Assembly (NCBI GenBank): GCA_031213475.1
Contig: JARUPZ010000009.1
Coordinates: 12,488,961-12,552,960, forward strand
DNA from: Nereocystis luetkeana
Lineage: Eukaryota; Sar; Phaeophyceae; Laminariales; Laminariaceae
DNA length: 64,000 nt
Direction of reading: 5' to 3'
Below, in pieces: positions 11,944 to 22,433 of the stretch. Each line of letters starts with the position of its first letter. Positions within the stretch are counted from its first letter, which is position 1. A program made the position numbers and the translations under genes. Below the pieces are notes generated by a model that did no database searches, was not told the DNA's origin, and worked only from the letters and a program-made list of their open reading frames with translations.

Positions 11944-12504
11944 GTAAAAACTCGAATCGGAATGTATCCACTAAAATGACTCTAAGAAAGAGTATCCTTT
12001 TGATATCCGAAAACGTCTGAATTATTACAACATACCCGTAGCATTTTCGGTGCCCTGAATGCAAGGAACGAGCAACATGTTGTAATTTTTCTGGTTACTT
12101 TGGGAAAAACATCTTCTTTGAGAAGTTTCTGTTTCGGAAAGTCTCCCCCAAAAGAAGGGAACCGGATAAAAAGTCGTACGAGTACGTTATCGAAGGGCAT
12201 CAATTATTCTCGAAAGGTTCCACTCACGTCTGACCGATCAGAATCATCAGATCGATCAGATAGGTCACCCAGATTCTAACCTTCCGCTTTGATATCTTTG
12301 TGCAGGATCTGTGTGGTCTACTAATAGACCCGAAACCTATTGAACATAACCCTACAATAATAATAGTAGATCAAATTTAGATTTTACGGCTCCCACCCAG
12401 AAACACGAGCTACTGTACTGAATATATATCATAGATCAAACGTACGTATCAGGAATATGTCTGCTGCTTATTAATAGGCCATATTCCTACTATCAATACC
12501 ACGG

Positions 12505-12612
12505 CGGGGGGGGCATAGTAAATAATAGGACCTACAGTGAACACAAAAACCTACATATATATTTCCCTATTTTTACGACAATATTTGGTCCTACTTACTA
12601 CCAGGGCATGGT
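12505..12612. mobile_element. 105-bp TTACGGGGG MITE, copy 1 (diverged)
   Basis: The left end is GGGGGGGCATAGTAAATAATAGGACC, the centre contains ACACAAAAACCTACATATAT, and the right part contains ATTTGGTCCTACTTACTA. The outer ends are eroded. It matches the better copies at 21981 and 31719. Confidence 0.75.
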
Positions 12613-12706
12613 TCTCCGTAATATCTATCCGACGTCGGAAGTGTTCGGTTGGGAGGTTTGCCGCCGCCAAGAAAGAGCCGTACTGCTGCAGATGAGATGC
12701 TTACCC

Positions 12707-12814
12707 TACTACGGGGAACCATAGTAAATAGGACCTATGATAACACAAACACCTATATATTTAGCTATTTTTACTGACAACATTTGGTCGTATTTACTAT
12801 GGCCCCCCGTCGAT
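12707..12814. mobile_element. 105-bp TTACGGGGG MITE, copy 2
   Basis: Ends read TACGGGGAACCATAGTAAAT and, inverted, ACGGGGGGCCATAGTAAATA. The AT-rich centre is as in the other copies. It lies about 200 bp from copy 1 in the same orientation. Confidence 0.8.
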
Positions 12815-12924
12815 AGGAACACTACTACATACAGTAGTATACAGCAGAACTCCTATTTATTATTAGTACGGCAGTAGGATTGAGTTGCAGACACCAATAT
12901 ACATTGGTGCTGGGAGTTTGATAA

Positions 12925-13003
12925 TATGATGATGAGGATGATGAGGATGATGATGATGATGTTCGCACGCTAGCTCATTCCCCTGAAATTCTGTCTGAGG
13001 CCA
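12925..13003 (-). repeat. SINE-like repeat R2 with ATC tail, copy 2
   Basis: Read on the minus strand, the body (CTCAGACAGAATTTCAGGGG, then GAACATC) runs into a (ATC)n tail, as in the copies at 8368 and 54908. Confidence 0.5.
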
Positions 13004-14456
13004 CAAAGTAGGCTGAATTGGAAGAGCCTCTCAATAATAGTAATAATAGGACAAAACAAACAAAGTACAAAATAGTGTGCAAGACAGTACCAGTACTCAC
13101 AGGAAACGATACTATTGGTTGATATTAACAACGAGCTGCGGCACTCGCAACGAAAACTGATGCCAGGTATCAAGGAACATGACATTGTCCATGGTGTTGC
13201 ATGTCCACGCGAAAAAAGAAAAGGACGAAGAGGAAAAGAAAAACGCGGAGAGAGGGGGTAAAAAACGAAACGGAAATATTGTGTATTATACTGGTCCAAC
13301 ATACGAATCCACCGCCACGACGTACAACGGATATTATTATGAAAACGATACTACTGGTACTGCGATATCATATTTAACTGTAGATATTTCTGGCAATACG
13401 TGCGACCCTGGCACTATCCCCGTAGCGCTCGTAGCGCTGTGGTGTGTGGGAGTACACGTCAGCAGCAAGCTGCAAACCAAGCAGCCTACTATCCGCATAC
13501 CAGGCACTACGTATATATATATGACACGCCGTGATAATAAGAGGGCACACCCCGAAGGACGAATTTTCCAAGCTGATATCCTCGACAAGGCCAGTCTATG
13601 GAAATATCCCGTTGAGATCTTCCAGCACCACAGCGGTTTTGGCTGCTTGTGCTCCTCCACTAATAGCTTAGGAGATATAAGTTGTCTCGCAATTTTTGTT
13701 TTCCTGCGTGCTACATACGTACGGTACATATAGAGCTGGCCCATAGGGATTCCCCTTTCGCCCCCAGAGCACCCGTGCTGCCACAACGGCACATACATAC
13801 CAGTACTACCAGTACAGTTACTGCAGTGGCTAAATCCAACGTAGGCGTGTTCTGCAGTCGGTCCAGACTACGGATAGGATACAGGTATGAAATACAGCAA
13901 CAGCACCTCAGCGTAAGGGTGCAAGGAGCGAAAGGCTTTATTCAGGCCGGTAGAAGATCGACGGACGAAGATACGGGCGAACATCCCGGGGTTATCACCT
14001 GACTGAGCTGAATGGAACGAAGAGCAGTCACTGCTGCTGCGGGTGATGAGGACAGATGCTTTCGGCAGCTTGCATCCAGGCACCCTGCGAACACGCCTCG
14101 GCCAACGCGCTGTATGCCCACCACGAGCACAACAATGGCCGGGTGCACAGACGATGATGCTCGTTTGGTCTCTTCAAACGACAGTTACGTACCGGTCAGT
14201 GCCCTTGCCTATTACCAGTACCAGGTACCTGGTATGCATTAATTTATGTGACTCTTGACATCTAAGGTCGGGACGGGCGAGGCTCCCTTTTTCTCTGAGA
14301 GCTCTGCCCTGTGGGAGGCCAATAATACATTACCTAGAAATCCATCCATAGACTGCCATGCAGTCTGGGCTGCTACCGTTCGTTGCCTGGGGCTACGGAC
14401 AGACGAGCTTCTTGATCTCTATCTGGAAGCCCGGTAACAAGTCTGCCCAATTTGAA
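13004..14456. other. No supported gene
   Basis: The longest open frames are at 13179-13733 on the plus strand (184 residues) and 13337-13798 on the minus strand (153 residues). They overlap on opposite strands and have no recognisable domain. A minus-strand stretch near 13608-13665 (GGAQAAKTAVVLEDLNGIFP, then stop) is the most exon-like. A CCAGGTACCTGG palindrome lies at 14221-14232. Confidence 0.3.
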
Positions 14457-14854
14457 ACAGATAAATCGGAAAAATGGGAACGAAGCCTAAAATGAGAACG
14501 GACGTTTTTTTTTAGAAAGCAAAACCAATTAATTGTGTACAACTCCAAGAAAAAAAGTTGACAGTCCTGTGGGGCTGTACAGCAGCCTTCGAATGAGCTG
14601 TCGCTCAGGCTGGAAGTCCTCGGCATCGCCGCGGTAGCCAGCATCTAGAGAAATCACAATAGAGCCAGGGTATATCGCTTTTTGCGCCCACCCGAAGGCA
14701 CGAGATGGAGCATGACCGTTCTGACGAGCTCCTCTCACAGGGCTGGCCAAGGGGTTTCGCAGGATCATTTTGGTTCTCTGATACACCACATGGTTCTGGA
14801 GATACGGCTTGGTTCTTATTTTAGGCTTCGTTCCCATTTTTCCGATTTATCTGT
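14457..14854. mobile_element. 398-bp inverted-repeat element
   Basis: The left end ACAGATAAATCGGAAAAATG and following 23 bases are repeated in inverted orientation at the right end, giving about 43-bp terminal inverted repeats with one difference. Both flanks carry GAA, a possible 3-bp target duplication. The interior has no transposase. It is a non-autonomous DNA transposon of unassigned superfamily. Confidence 0.75.
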
Positions 14855-15349
14855 GAATGCTGCTACGAGTACTGCAGTACAATACTGGTACAGTAGTAGT
14901 ACTACAGTAAAAACAAAAAGTAAAACATAGATATCAGCCCCGCTTGGTTCAATGTGGACATTGAAGCTAAATATCTCGGAATTTTCCGTTGCAACAGAAG
15001 AACCTGGTAAGTTGATCGGTGTATTTCCGTTCCAAATGTGGTTGGCGTGCATGCGTTTATTTGATGCCGCATGATACCGGGAGCACATACATCCACTGTT
15101 GTCGTTGTTGTTGTTGTTGCACTGCTGTTGCTGTTGCCGTGCACCCGAAATCCACGCTCCGTACCTAACCTACGGGAATCAGCTCCCAAGTGGCAGCCAA
15201 GGGGTTCGTACGAGTATCACCTGGTCTCCAGCACCCTTCAAGGGTCCTTGCCCTACACACGGGTCGGGTCAGGAAGGTTTGGAAGTCTCACTGGGTCCGG
15301 TCGGGTCGGGTCGGGTCGGGTGTTGCGATTTGGGGGACTTCCTTAGTTA

Positions 15350-15610
15350 GGAGATCCCTTTTGTCCTACGGGATCCCCATCTGCCTTATTTAATATTATT
15401 AGGGGATCCCCACTCATCTTAGGGGATTCCCCCTGTTACCTTAGGGGAACCGCTCTCACCTTGGGTGATCTCCTCTCGCCTTAGGGGATCCCCTCTCACC
15501 TCAGGGGATCCCTACTCGCGTTAGGGGACCCCCCACAAGCTTAGGGGATCCCCAACAGGCTTAGGGGACCCCCAATAGGCTCAGGGGGTCCCTAACAGGC
15601 TCAGGAGATC
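15350..15610. repeat. TTAGGGGATCCCC minisatellite
   Basis: About a dozen units of roughly 20 bp share the palindromic core GGGGATCCCC, with variable CTCTCACC or CAACAGGC linkers. Confidence 0.85.
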
Positions 15611-15689
15611 TCCGACGGCATTGATTGGGGGACCCCCACCATGTGCGTGTTTTATGCGCCCCCATGTACGGATATAGGTGAGAGAGGTA

Positions 15690-15852
15690 TCGGAGATATG
15701 TATCAATATACGGAGGCGTTCTGTCACTATTCGTGAAATTGTCCAGAACCAAAAGTATCAAGTTCGTTCGTTAATATTTGGGGGAAAAAAAACAGGAAAA
15801 TAAATATGGAAGATTGAAAAATTGCACGAAAAAAATGTCGAAAAATTGGAAA
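15690..15852 (+). repeat. Dispersed repeat R6, copy 1
   Basis: A 160-bp stretch (ATGTATCAATATACGGAGGC ... ATGGAAGATTGAAAAATTGC) occurs again in inverted orientation at 36985-37136. Here it lies between the two arms of the composite GGGTC element, so it is probably part of that element's interior. Confidence 0.75.
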
Positions 15853-16249
15853 AAAAGCTCTCCGATATAACAATGACCTTAAGGTGGGAGGGTATCCCAT
15901 AAGGCAAATGGGGATCCCGTAAGACAAAAGGGATCCCCTTACTAGGGGGATCCCCGAACTCGCAAAAGTCGGGTCGGGTCATCCATACCCGACCCGACCC
16001 GACCTGAACCGTGAGATTTGGCCCGACCAGGAATAGCCCTGCTACCATAATACCAGGTAGGTACATTTTTGTCTGTGCCTACTCACTTACTTGAGGAGCT
16101 CCATCTGTCCCTAGCTGAGTGATCAGGCGGAATGAGTTGAGGGAAACTTTGGACCCCTTTCTTCTCTTCTCTTCTCTTTTGGTCTCTTTTGGTCAATGAT
16201 CACTTTCACTTCCCAGCGTAACTCGTGGGAGGTTTTACCCTCAGCGGTC

Positions 16250-16485
16250 TTCTTCTGGATAATTTATTAAGCGGTGGTCACCGGTGTCGTTCCTTCTCCC
16301 CCTCGGTACATGCGCCTTCATTTTTTCGCGCATAGCGTTTAGCATTCCCACTGCTCGTCGATTTTCATGGCGTGTGGTTAACTCACGCCTCCGCGCTTTC
16401 CGCTAATCCAATTTTACGCAAGACAAAATCCTTATGGGTATGTATGCACTCGGTGATACTTGAACCCTGATCTTATTAATAGCAG
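16250..16485 (-). repeat. SINE-like repeat R7, copy 1
   Basis: It shares CGCGCATAGCG, AGCATTCCCACTGCTCGTCG and GCGCTTTCCGC with 51800-52040. In both copies, on the minus strand, a pol III B-box-like GGTTCAAGT or GGTTCAAAC lies at the same end. A tRNA-derived SINE is the simplest reading; the A box is weak. Confidence 0.4.
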
Positions 16486-16534
16486 GGGACCCAAACATAG
16501 CAGGGACCCAACCATAGCGATCAAAATATATTCA

Positions 16535-16592
16535 TACTAGGGGGGCTTCGCCGCGGTGGGCTGACGCTCGCCTGCGTTTCCGCGCATGCCCG
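16535..16592 (-). mobile_element. Dispersed repeat end, possible Helitron 3' terminus (copy 2)
   Basis: On the minus strand, CAGGCGAGCGTCAGCCCACC and a GCGGCGAAG block precede CCCCCCTAG followed by T. It is the inverted counterpart of 3531-3591. Confidence 0.35.
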
Positions 16593-17573
16593 TAAACGTC
16601 GTCTTCGACAGAGAAAACGTTGGCACAAAATTGATGAACGTGAGTCCGAGTTAAGGACGGCGACTTGGCTTGAACTGACCATCTGCAGCACAAGGTCAAT
16701 TGCACGCTCTGCGAATACGGTGTATCGCTTGCTCAACAGCAGTCGTCTCGCGTCGATCGGTTTCGACTGTTACGAGGCGAGAATGCCTGCGTTTGGATCT
16801 TCTCGAACGGGTCGAGTCTCACGCTTGACTCGTTACGCTTTCACTAGACGTTTTTAAAAATGTTGCGACAACGACCTGACTGCGCCAGTAATGCATCGCT
16901 GGGTGACGAAGGCAGGCCGTAGCCGTTACGGCCAAGCTCACGAGCAAGCGGCGAACGGGTTCGGCAGCGCAGTTCAAAATTCGGGCGTTGGGGCCAATTT
17001 TTATCTCGACCCCGCACCAGTCACGGCCAAAGCCTGTTCGTGAGCGGCAAGATGTTTTAATTGTAGCGCTGCGACATTAGCAGGCTTTGTCACCAAAATA
17101 GGTGTCGACTTCGTAGGAAGCCCGCATTTATTTGCTGCGGCTTAGGGCAACATGCACCATTGGGGCAGAAAAACGTATCTGCTCGGCATAGGGCAACATG
17201 CACCCTTTGCGTCAGAAAAATTTGATCATGAAGCTAACCAAGTGATAGCAGCGCTAGCGAGAGGCCTTCCAGATTGCGGCGGTGGGGGCCGTTCTATTTT
17301 CCTCAGCTGGAAGGTAAACCTACGCGGTGTTCACCGCACTGTGGAATGTTCAGGGTTCTTCAGGACAAGGGGAGCTCAAATCTGCCTGGCGACGCCAACA
17401 TATTGCAGACCATACCGCGGCAAAATATCAACAACTATTTCTACCCCATCCGCTTCATTGGCACAAACGGAGACGCCCAGAAGCTAGTCGAGAGCGCGAG
17501 GGAAAGCCCGTCGGCGAGAAACCGGCGCCGACAAAACTCAGCTTGACGTTCAGTCGTTAGAAAAGCTTCTTGT
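16593..17573. other. No supported gene
   Basis: Mixed GC-rich sequence. Plus-strand open frames at 17152-17560 overlap in three phases and are not recognised. They might be an upstream, more decayed part of the Copia-like fossil that follows. Confidence 0.3.
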
Positions 17574-18190
17574 GTTGCGGGTCCAGGGCCTTCGCGCTGG
17601 CCGTGTGATAGAGCATGCCGTGGAAGCCCTCCGGAAGGCTTGTTGGCAAACTGCGATCAACGTTAGCTCCGCAGCGATCAAGATATATCAGGAGGCATGC
17701 GTGTCGGCGAGCGAGGAAAGGACTCTGTCGGGAACCACGATGTATCGACTAGTGGCCAACGGGCTCCTACAATGCCCTTTGAGAGAGCTGATGTTCACCG
17801 CGGCGTACCTGGCGAGCCGGACACTGCACTCGGCGCCCAACATGGGACAGTACTGCAAGTAGAAGGCTGTCCATCGGGGGGTGGAGACAGTGCTATACTC
17901 CAGGCCCATCGAGTTCCCCCCTTTGGCACATGACACATCAAGAACGTGGAGGATGGGTGGGTTTTGGGGGGAAGGCTCTGCGGGTACAGCCAGGCCACCA
18001 AGTCATGCGCATACACAGCCCAACAACACACAAAGCGGTGAACAGGAACGTCTTGTTCGTCGAACTCCCATCTGAGGTGGTGGCACCATCGATCAGCGAG
18101 ACGGACAACATCTACGAGCAGGACCACGTCGGCATCCCTAGTTTACACGATGGACTAGAGCACGACGACATGGTGCGAGACGTACGAGAC
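17574..18190 (+). mobile_element. Copia-like retrotransposon fossil (integrase region)
   Basis: Plus-strand coding remains at about 17780-17830 (RELMFTAAYLASRTLHSAP) resemble the Ty1/Copia integrase segment usually written W-A-E-A-V-x-T-A-x-Y-L-x-N-R-x-P. Remains at about 17945-18060 resemble the later G-[YF]-[KR]-G-Y-R-V...V-x-x-S-R-D-V-x-F-x-E block, here around LRVQPGHQVMR and NRNVLFVE. The element is old and broken in several places. No long terminal repeats or reverse transcriptase were found nearby. Its limits are approximate and it may extend upstream. Confidence 0.5.
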
Positions 18191-18639
18191 TAATCATTGT
18201 GCATCGTCGTCAGCAGCAACGTGACGTACGACCTTACCAACCCCGGCGAGCAACGCCGCGACCAGACGACAGCCAGCCGAGATCGCAACGAAAATCCGTG
18301 GGTTGACCTCGACAAGGACCGTACTCCCATTATGGCGACACGTCTCTTAGAATTAGAGTCATATTATGGTTTCTGCAAAGTGCCTTGGGAAAGTGGTCAA
18401 CTGAGGGCATGTGCTGACCGGCGAAGGATCGCGGTAGAACCGGCGGACGTCGTCGGCGGGCACTATTTACCGTCGAACGGCCGTGGCGGATAGCAGCCGG
18501 CAAAAGGCAGTGGACGCGGACAACAAGGGAGACCGGCTTGAGGGATGGCCTACAACACAGGGGGAGCGGTACCTCATAATCAGTGGACACCGGCAGTGAC
18601 AAGGGGTGGCAGTAGGACTGCGTCAGCATTTTTAACGGC

Positions 18640-18833
18640 AACCGCCCTGCGTGGACTTCGGCAAGTCTGTATCACACCTACGCGACATCGCTACATGGAA
18701 ATTACCACCTACCTACGCGGAATATGAGTACTTCACCACCAGCGTGCAGCTACAACGTTCGGAGTGGGATAGAGTTCAAGATGTTCTGAACACTTACAAG
18801 AGAGTTATGATAATTATTGCTGAATGTTAGATC
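18640..18833 (+). CDS. Unassigned open stretch ending at a stop
   Basis: A plus-strand frame about 60 residues long, containing FGKSVSHLRDIATWKLPPTY and later SEWDRVQDVLNTYKRVM, ends at TAG near 18831. It is protein-like, but I know no family for it. It lies between the Copia-like fossil and the decayed sulfotransferase-like exon and could belong to either neighbourhood or be an isolated exon. Confidence 0.3.
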
Positions 18834-19082
18834 ACATTCAACTAAGTGCCAGCATTGCCGAGACACCTACTGAACGTTAGAAAATCGCCCGGGTAATGCA
18901 CTGATTGTAGAGACATTCAGCATGGCAGTTTTTGTTTGTAGAGTGACAGAGACATAGATTGCTATGTGCGTTCCCTGACGACCACATATAATGTAGCCTG
19001 ATCAACGCTCGACCAGCCTGTTGCTCATCTATCTGACCGGTTAATCGCGAAATAACCGGCTGTGTCACATAGCTTACAACCT

Positions 19083-19600
19083 ATCCCGAGCAGCGCAACA
19101 CGGAGAATATTCCAAAACTGCTGACCGATATCGCCGCCATGCACTTCTTCCGCCAAGCTGGATCAGGATGTCGTTGTCTCTCACGAAGTCGAGCGCGCCA
19201 GCGGGAAAAACAATCGTCTCATATCGCGGTGGCCCCTATTGACAGCAGTTAGGCCCTAAAAGGGGGGAGAGGCGATCTCCAAATCATTTCGGAAGAATAC
19301 AAATAAATGTAGCATCGATCATCGACCGCATGTTTTACACATACATGAAACATTTTCGACTCACGCAGTATTTCTCGATATGGACGAACCAAAGTGTCCT
19401 CTTTGGGCTGTTTTTGGGCCTATTTACCGAAATAATAGTAAACTTTCGTGAGTCCAACGTAGACGTTGCAGAAACCGCTGGAAAAAAATCATTGCGTGAT
19501 GTAGCACAATCTCACGGCGCATCTACCGAGCCTCTGCCGTACGAAGGCGCTCAGGTGGTTGCTGCACTCCCGGAACGCAAATTCGCCGCTTTCGAGTAGA
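19083..19600 (+). pseudogene. Decayed copy of the sulfotransferase-like terminal exon
   Basis: The first part (about 19083-19210) gives LTDIAAMHFF and, after a change of frame near 19160, LDQDVVVSHEVERASG, matching LTDIAVMHSF and LDPAFVICQEFERIGE of the gene at 4291. The last part (about 19440-19600) gives NFRESNVDVAE and GASTEPLPYEGAQVVAALPE, then a stop, matching the same gene's C-terminus. The roughly 230 bp between them has no counterpart. The frame change and the insertion make it a pseudogene of a host gene. No first exon was found upstream. Confidence 0.75.
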
Positions 19601-20429
19601 CGCTTCGCAGCAGTACATGACATACATACTAGGAGGAGGAGGACTCACTTCCTTACTTCCGTGTAGTGGTAGAGACGCCGTACGGTCGCGAAACTCGCAT
19701 TCAATGTATCATCATAAGGGGTGACCTCGGTTGGGGGGGGGGGGGGGGGCTCCAGTCGGGTACAGCTATACGCACGCGGTAATCTACAAGAAGACTCAAG
19801 TGGCAAGCGGGAGGGGGCGAGGCTGGTCCATTGCAACGAACGCTAAAAATGCTGGCAACCCACCTGACATGTGACTCGTGTGGTGAGACACGTGATGCTC
19901 TAGTAGGATACTCACCGCGTTGTGCCAACTCTACTCTATCATGGAACGCACCGGGCCATCGCATGCCGTTTCTATCCCCTTCAATTTTGTTCTGGGCTGA
20001 TGGTTTTACTTCCTACTATATTAATGAACAATTTTGGGTAAGTTGTCTTTGGGCTGCAATCTGCATGCATGCCTGTGGCGATTTCGGCATCTGAGGTTAG
20101 GCAGGCGCCGTAAACGCAGTAGGGACACGTTCCCCGCGAGTTGGTTTGGCGACAACCCTCACCATTCGAGGCAGGTTGGCGCCATTACCTGGTATATCTC
20201 ACTCATCAGGCGGGAGGGAGGCTTCTGCAGGGGCTCATGCCGGGAGAAGCCAGCGACGGGGTTTGCATGAAGCCTTTTGGGCTCGACAAGGGCGACAATC
20301 AACAAATGGTCCCAGTTGACCTATGATATTGGGTTGTGTCGCCAAGACTTAGTGCGCGTAATGTCGATACGTACACTTACTCGGGGTCAATTGCATGCAG
20401 CGCAGTTGATGGGTAGACGTTGAGCACAT
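19601..20429. other. No supported gene
   Basis: Holds a G-run at about 19732-19749 and otherwise mixed sequence. No repeats of known family were recognised. Confidence 0.4.
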
Positions 20430-21960
20430 TTTTCAGCCGTTGCAACCCTTTGATGTTGCAGCGACTCCAGACAACGATCCTGCTATTATTCCGAACAACG
20501 ATGTCACTCCAGACAACGATCCTGCAATTCCGAACAACGATGTCGCCCCGGCAAATCCAGAAGGTATGGCATGGCAGTCCAAAACGATGGCGCTTCGAAG
20601 GTGAGGCGGTCTACGATAGGAGTAGTGGCAGCACTTTTTTCCCTCGAGGATACTTCAGACTGATGGGGGTCCTGAACCGAACAACTGCAACGAACATCGT
20701 CTGCTTTAGCAATAGCAACGGGAGCTACACTGTAGGTTTAATTGGCACACGACAACGTGGAAGTGTGGTGAGCGTCAGCTTTATTTTTACCAATCCGCCG
20801 GAGGATAAAATATGCTTCTAAAAAATAAGTGTATGCTTATAAAATATACTAGGTGTATGCTTACATACCTATATATAGAGGAAAAGGAATTAAGCATCGG
20901 CTGAAGTGTGCAATTTTTTCTTGGAGTCAGCTTCGGGGTGAAGTACAGCATATTAGACCATACAGCTCCTCAACTGCGGAGAGCCTCATACAAAGAAATC
21001 GTGCACCCCAACCATAGCATGCGGCGGATCCCCAGACTCGTGCTCCCTGCGGCCCTTAACGGTGATGCTGCAGCGACTACAGCTGTGATGTCCCGGCAGT
21101 CCCTCACAACGATGCCGCGGAATTTTTCAGCAACGATGCCCTGGTATTCCCAAAGATCGGTGGTGAAGCAACCGCCCTTGTCAGCCTTGACACGATGCTC
21201 CATCAGCCCCAAAGAAAGGAGCATTTCGCGGCGACGCCACCATAACCGATGTCCCGGCATTCACAAAACGGTGGCGTTGCAGTGAACCCAAATGTACGTT
21301 TCAGCGGTCCTGCACGATGATGGTGTTGCAGCGATTGATTCCCGAAAATACATCCCGGCGGTCCCAACCGTCGTTGGTGTTGCAGCGAACCCAGAAACGA
21401 CGTTGCCGCAGTCAAAACCGATATTAATTGTCGCAGCGACCCTGAACACAACATTCCACCAGTCAGTTCCAAACAATGACGTTGCCGCGACTCAATAAAC
21501 GATAATCCAGCGGTCTGGAGCGATGATTCTGCGACACATGCTGGAAGCAATACTTGAACGATCCCAATCGGCGATGTTGCAGCGACTACTACAAATGCAC
21601 GTTTCGGTAGTGCACAGCGATAATGTTGCAGTGGCATCTGGACAGGTAGGTGGTGTTGCGGCGGACCCAAACAATGGCGTTGCAACAACTTCAGAAAGGA
21701 TGTCCTGGAAGTCCCGAACGTCGATGCTGCGGCAATTCTAGAGGCGGTACTCCTGGCAATGAGGGGTGCCCAAAGTATCGAGGACCACGGGCGTAAACAT
21801 GCACCCTCGAGGGGGAACAGTAGTGGCTCGATCCCGTGGAACACATCTCCGGCAACCTCGCCGAACGTTTGCGGCTATTATTCCGAAGACGGAGCTCCGG
21901 CAATCCCACGACAAGAGACCTTGGGCGATACGGCCGGCAGCGGCCGTCGATGGCCATGAC
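20430..21960. repeat. Degenerate GTTGCAGCGAC / CAACGATG minisatellite
   Basis: Some 1.5 kb is built from imperfect units made of GTTGCAGCGACYCC, CAAACGATG and TCCCGGCAGTCCC-type blocks at a spacing of roughly 30-60 bp. A 213-residue minus-strand open frame (21203-21844) is generated by the repeat and has no recognisable domain. The repeat R3 copy at 20700-20816 interrupts the array. Confidence 0.75.
20700..20816 (+). repeat. Dispersed repeat R3, copy 1
   Basis: Blocks ACGGGAGCTACACTGTAGGT, CAACGTGGAAGTGTGGTGAG and TTTACCAATCCGCCGGAGGA recur, inverted, at 26465-26590 and 49225-49350. All three copies can be read as [16 protein letters not shown]-like peptide. Whether that reflects a transposon coding fragment is unclear. 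Confidence 0.7.
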
Positions 21961-21980
21961 GGCGATCCCAGATAATACTA

Positions 21981-22085
21981 TTACGGGGGGCCATATTTAA
22001 CAGGACCAAATATTGTTAGTAAAAATTGTTAAACATGTAGGTTTTTATGTATACCATAGGTCCTGTTAACGATGGCCCTCCGTAA
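21981..22085. mobile_element. 105-bp TTACGGGGG MITE, copy 3
   Basis: Terminal inverted repeats of about 28 bp start TTACGGGGGGCCAT and end CCCTCCGTAA. TA on both sides (21979-21980, 22086-22087) is the target duplication, as in Tc1/mariner-type MITEs. Confidence 0.88.
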
Positions 22086-22327
22086 TAGTTCCTCAGAAAT
22101 ATCAGGCAATTACGTTGCAGGGAAATGCGTACAACCGATCCCAGGCTATCACGTACCAGGTATGTAATACCCTGGTACTCTGTATGTATGCATGTACGAT
22201 AACATGCTCAACGTGGTGCTTGGCCCGAGCGCAAAAAAAAACGTAGTCTCTAACCTCGCACAGATTGGGGTGCTTCGTGTCACCGGTGGCGTAGTCAACA
22301 CCCACTGAGACACGGCAGCTCACGCTA

Positions 22328-22433
22328 TTACGGGGGACCATAGTAAATAGGACCAAATATTCTTGGTAAAAAAGAGCGAAATATGTAGGTTTTTGCGTGT
22401 ACCGCAGGTCCTATGTAACATGCCCCCCCGTAA
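22328..22433. mobile_element. 105-bp TTACGGGGG MITE, copy 4
   Basis: Ends TTACGGGGGACCATAGTAAA and CCCCCCGTAA, flanked by TA on both sides, with the same orientation as copy 3, 240 bp away. Confidence 0.88.

Larger units (their letters stand above)
15245..16045. mobile_element. Composite GGGTC / GGGATCCC inverted-repeat element (locus 2)
   Basis: The left arm (about 15250-15395) contains (GGGTC)n, then GAGATCCCTTTTGTCCTACG, then GGGATCCCCATCTGCCTT. The right arm (about 15885-16030) is the same series inverted. Inside the left arm boundary is a minisatellite with about a 20-bp unit (TTAGGGGATCCCC plus a variable part) running to about 15610. The right terminus reads inward CAGGGCTATTCCTGGTCGGG, matching the hAT-like ends of the other GGGTC loci. 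No transposase is seen. Confidence 0.6.

Noticed and set aside
13179-13798. Opposed open frames of 184 and 153 residues
   Set aside because: They overlap on both strands, have no domain, and show no splice or start context that favours either.
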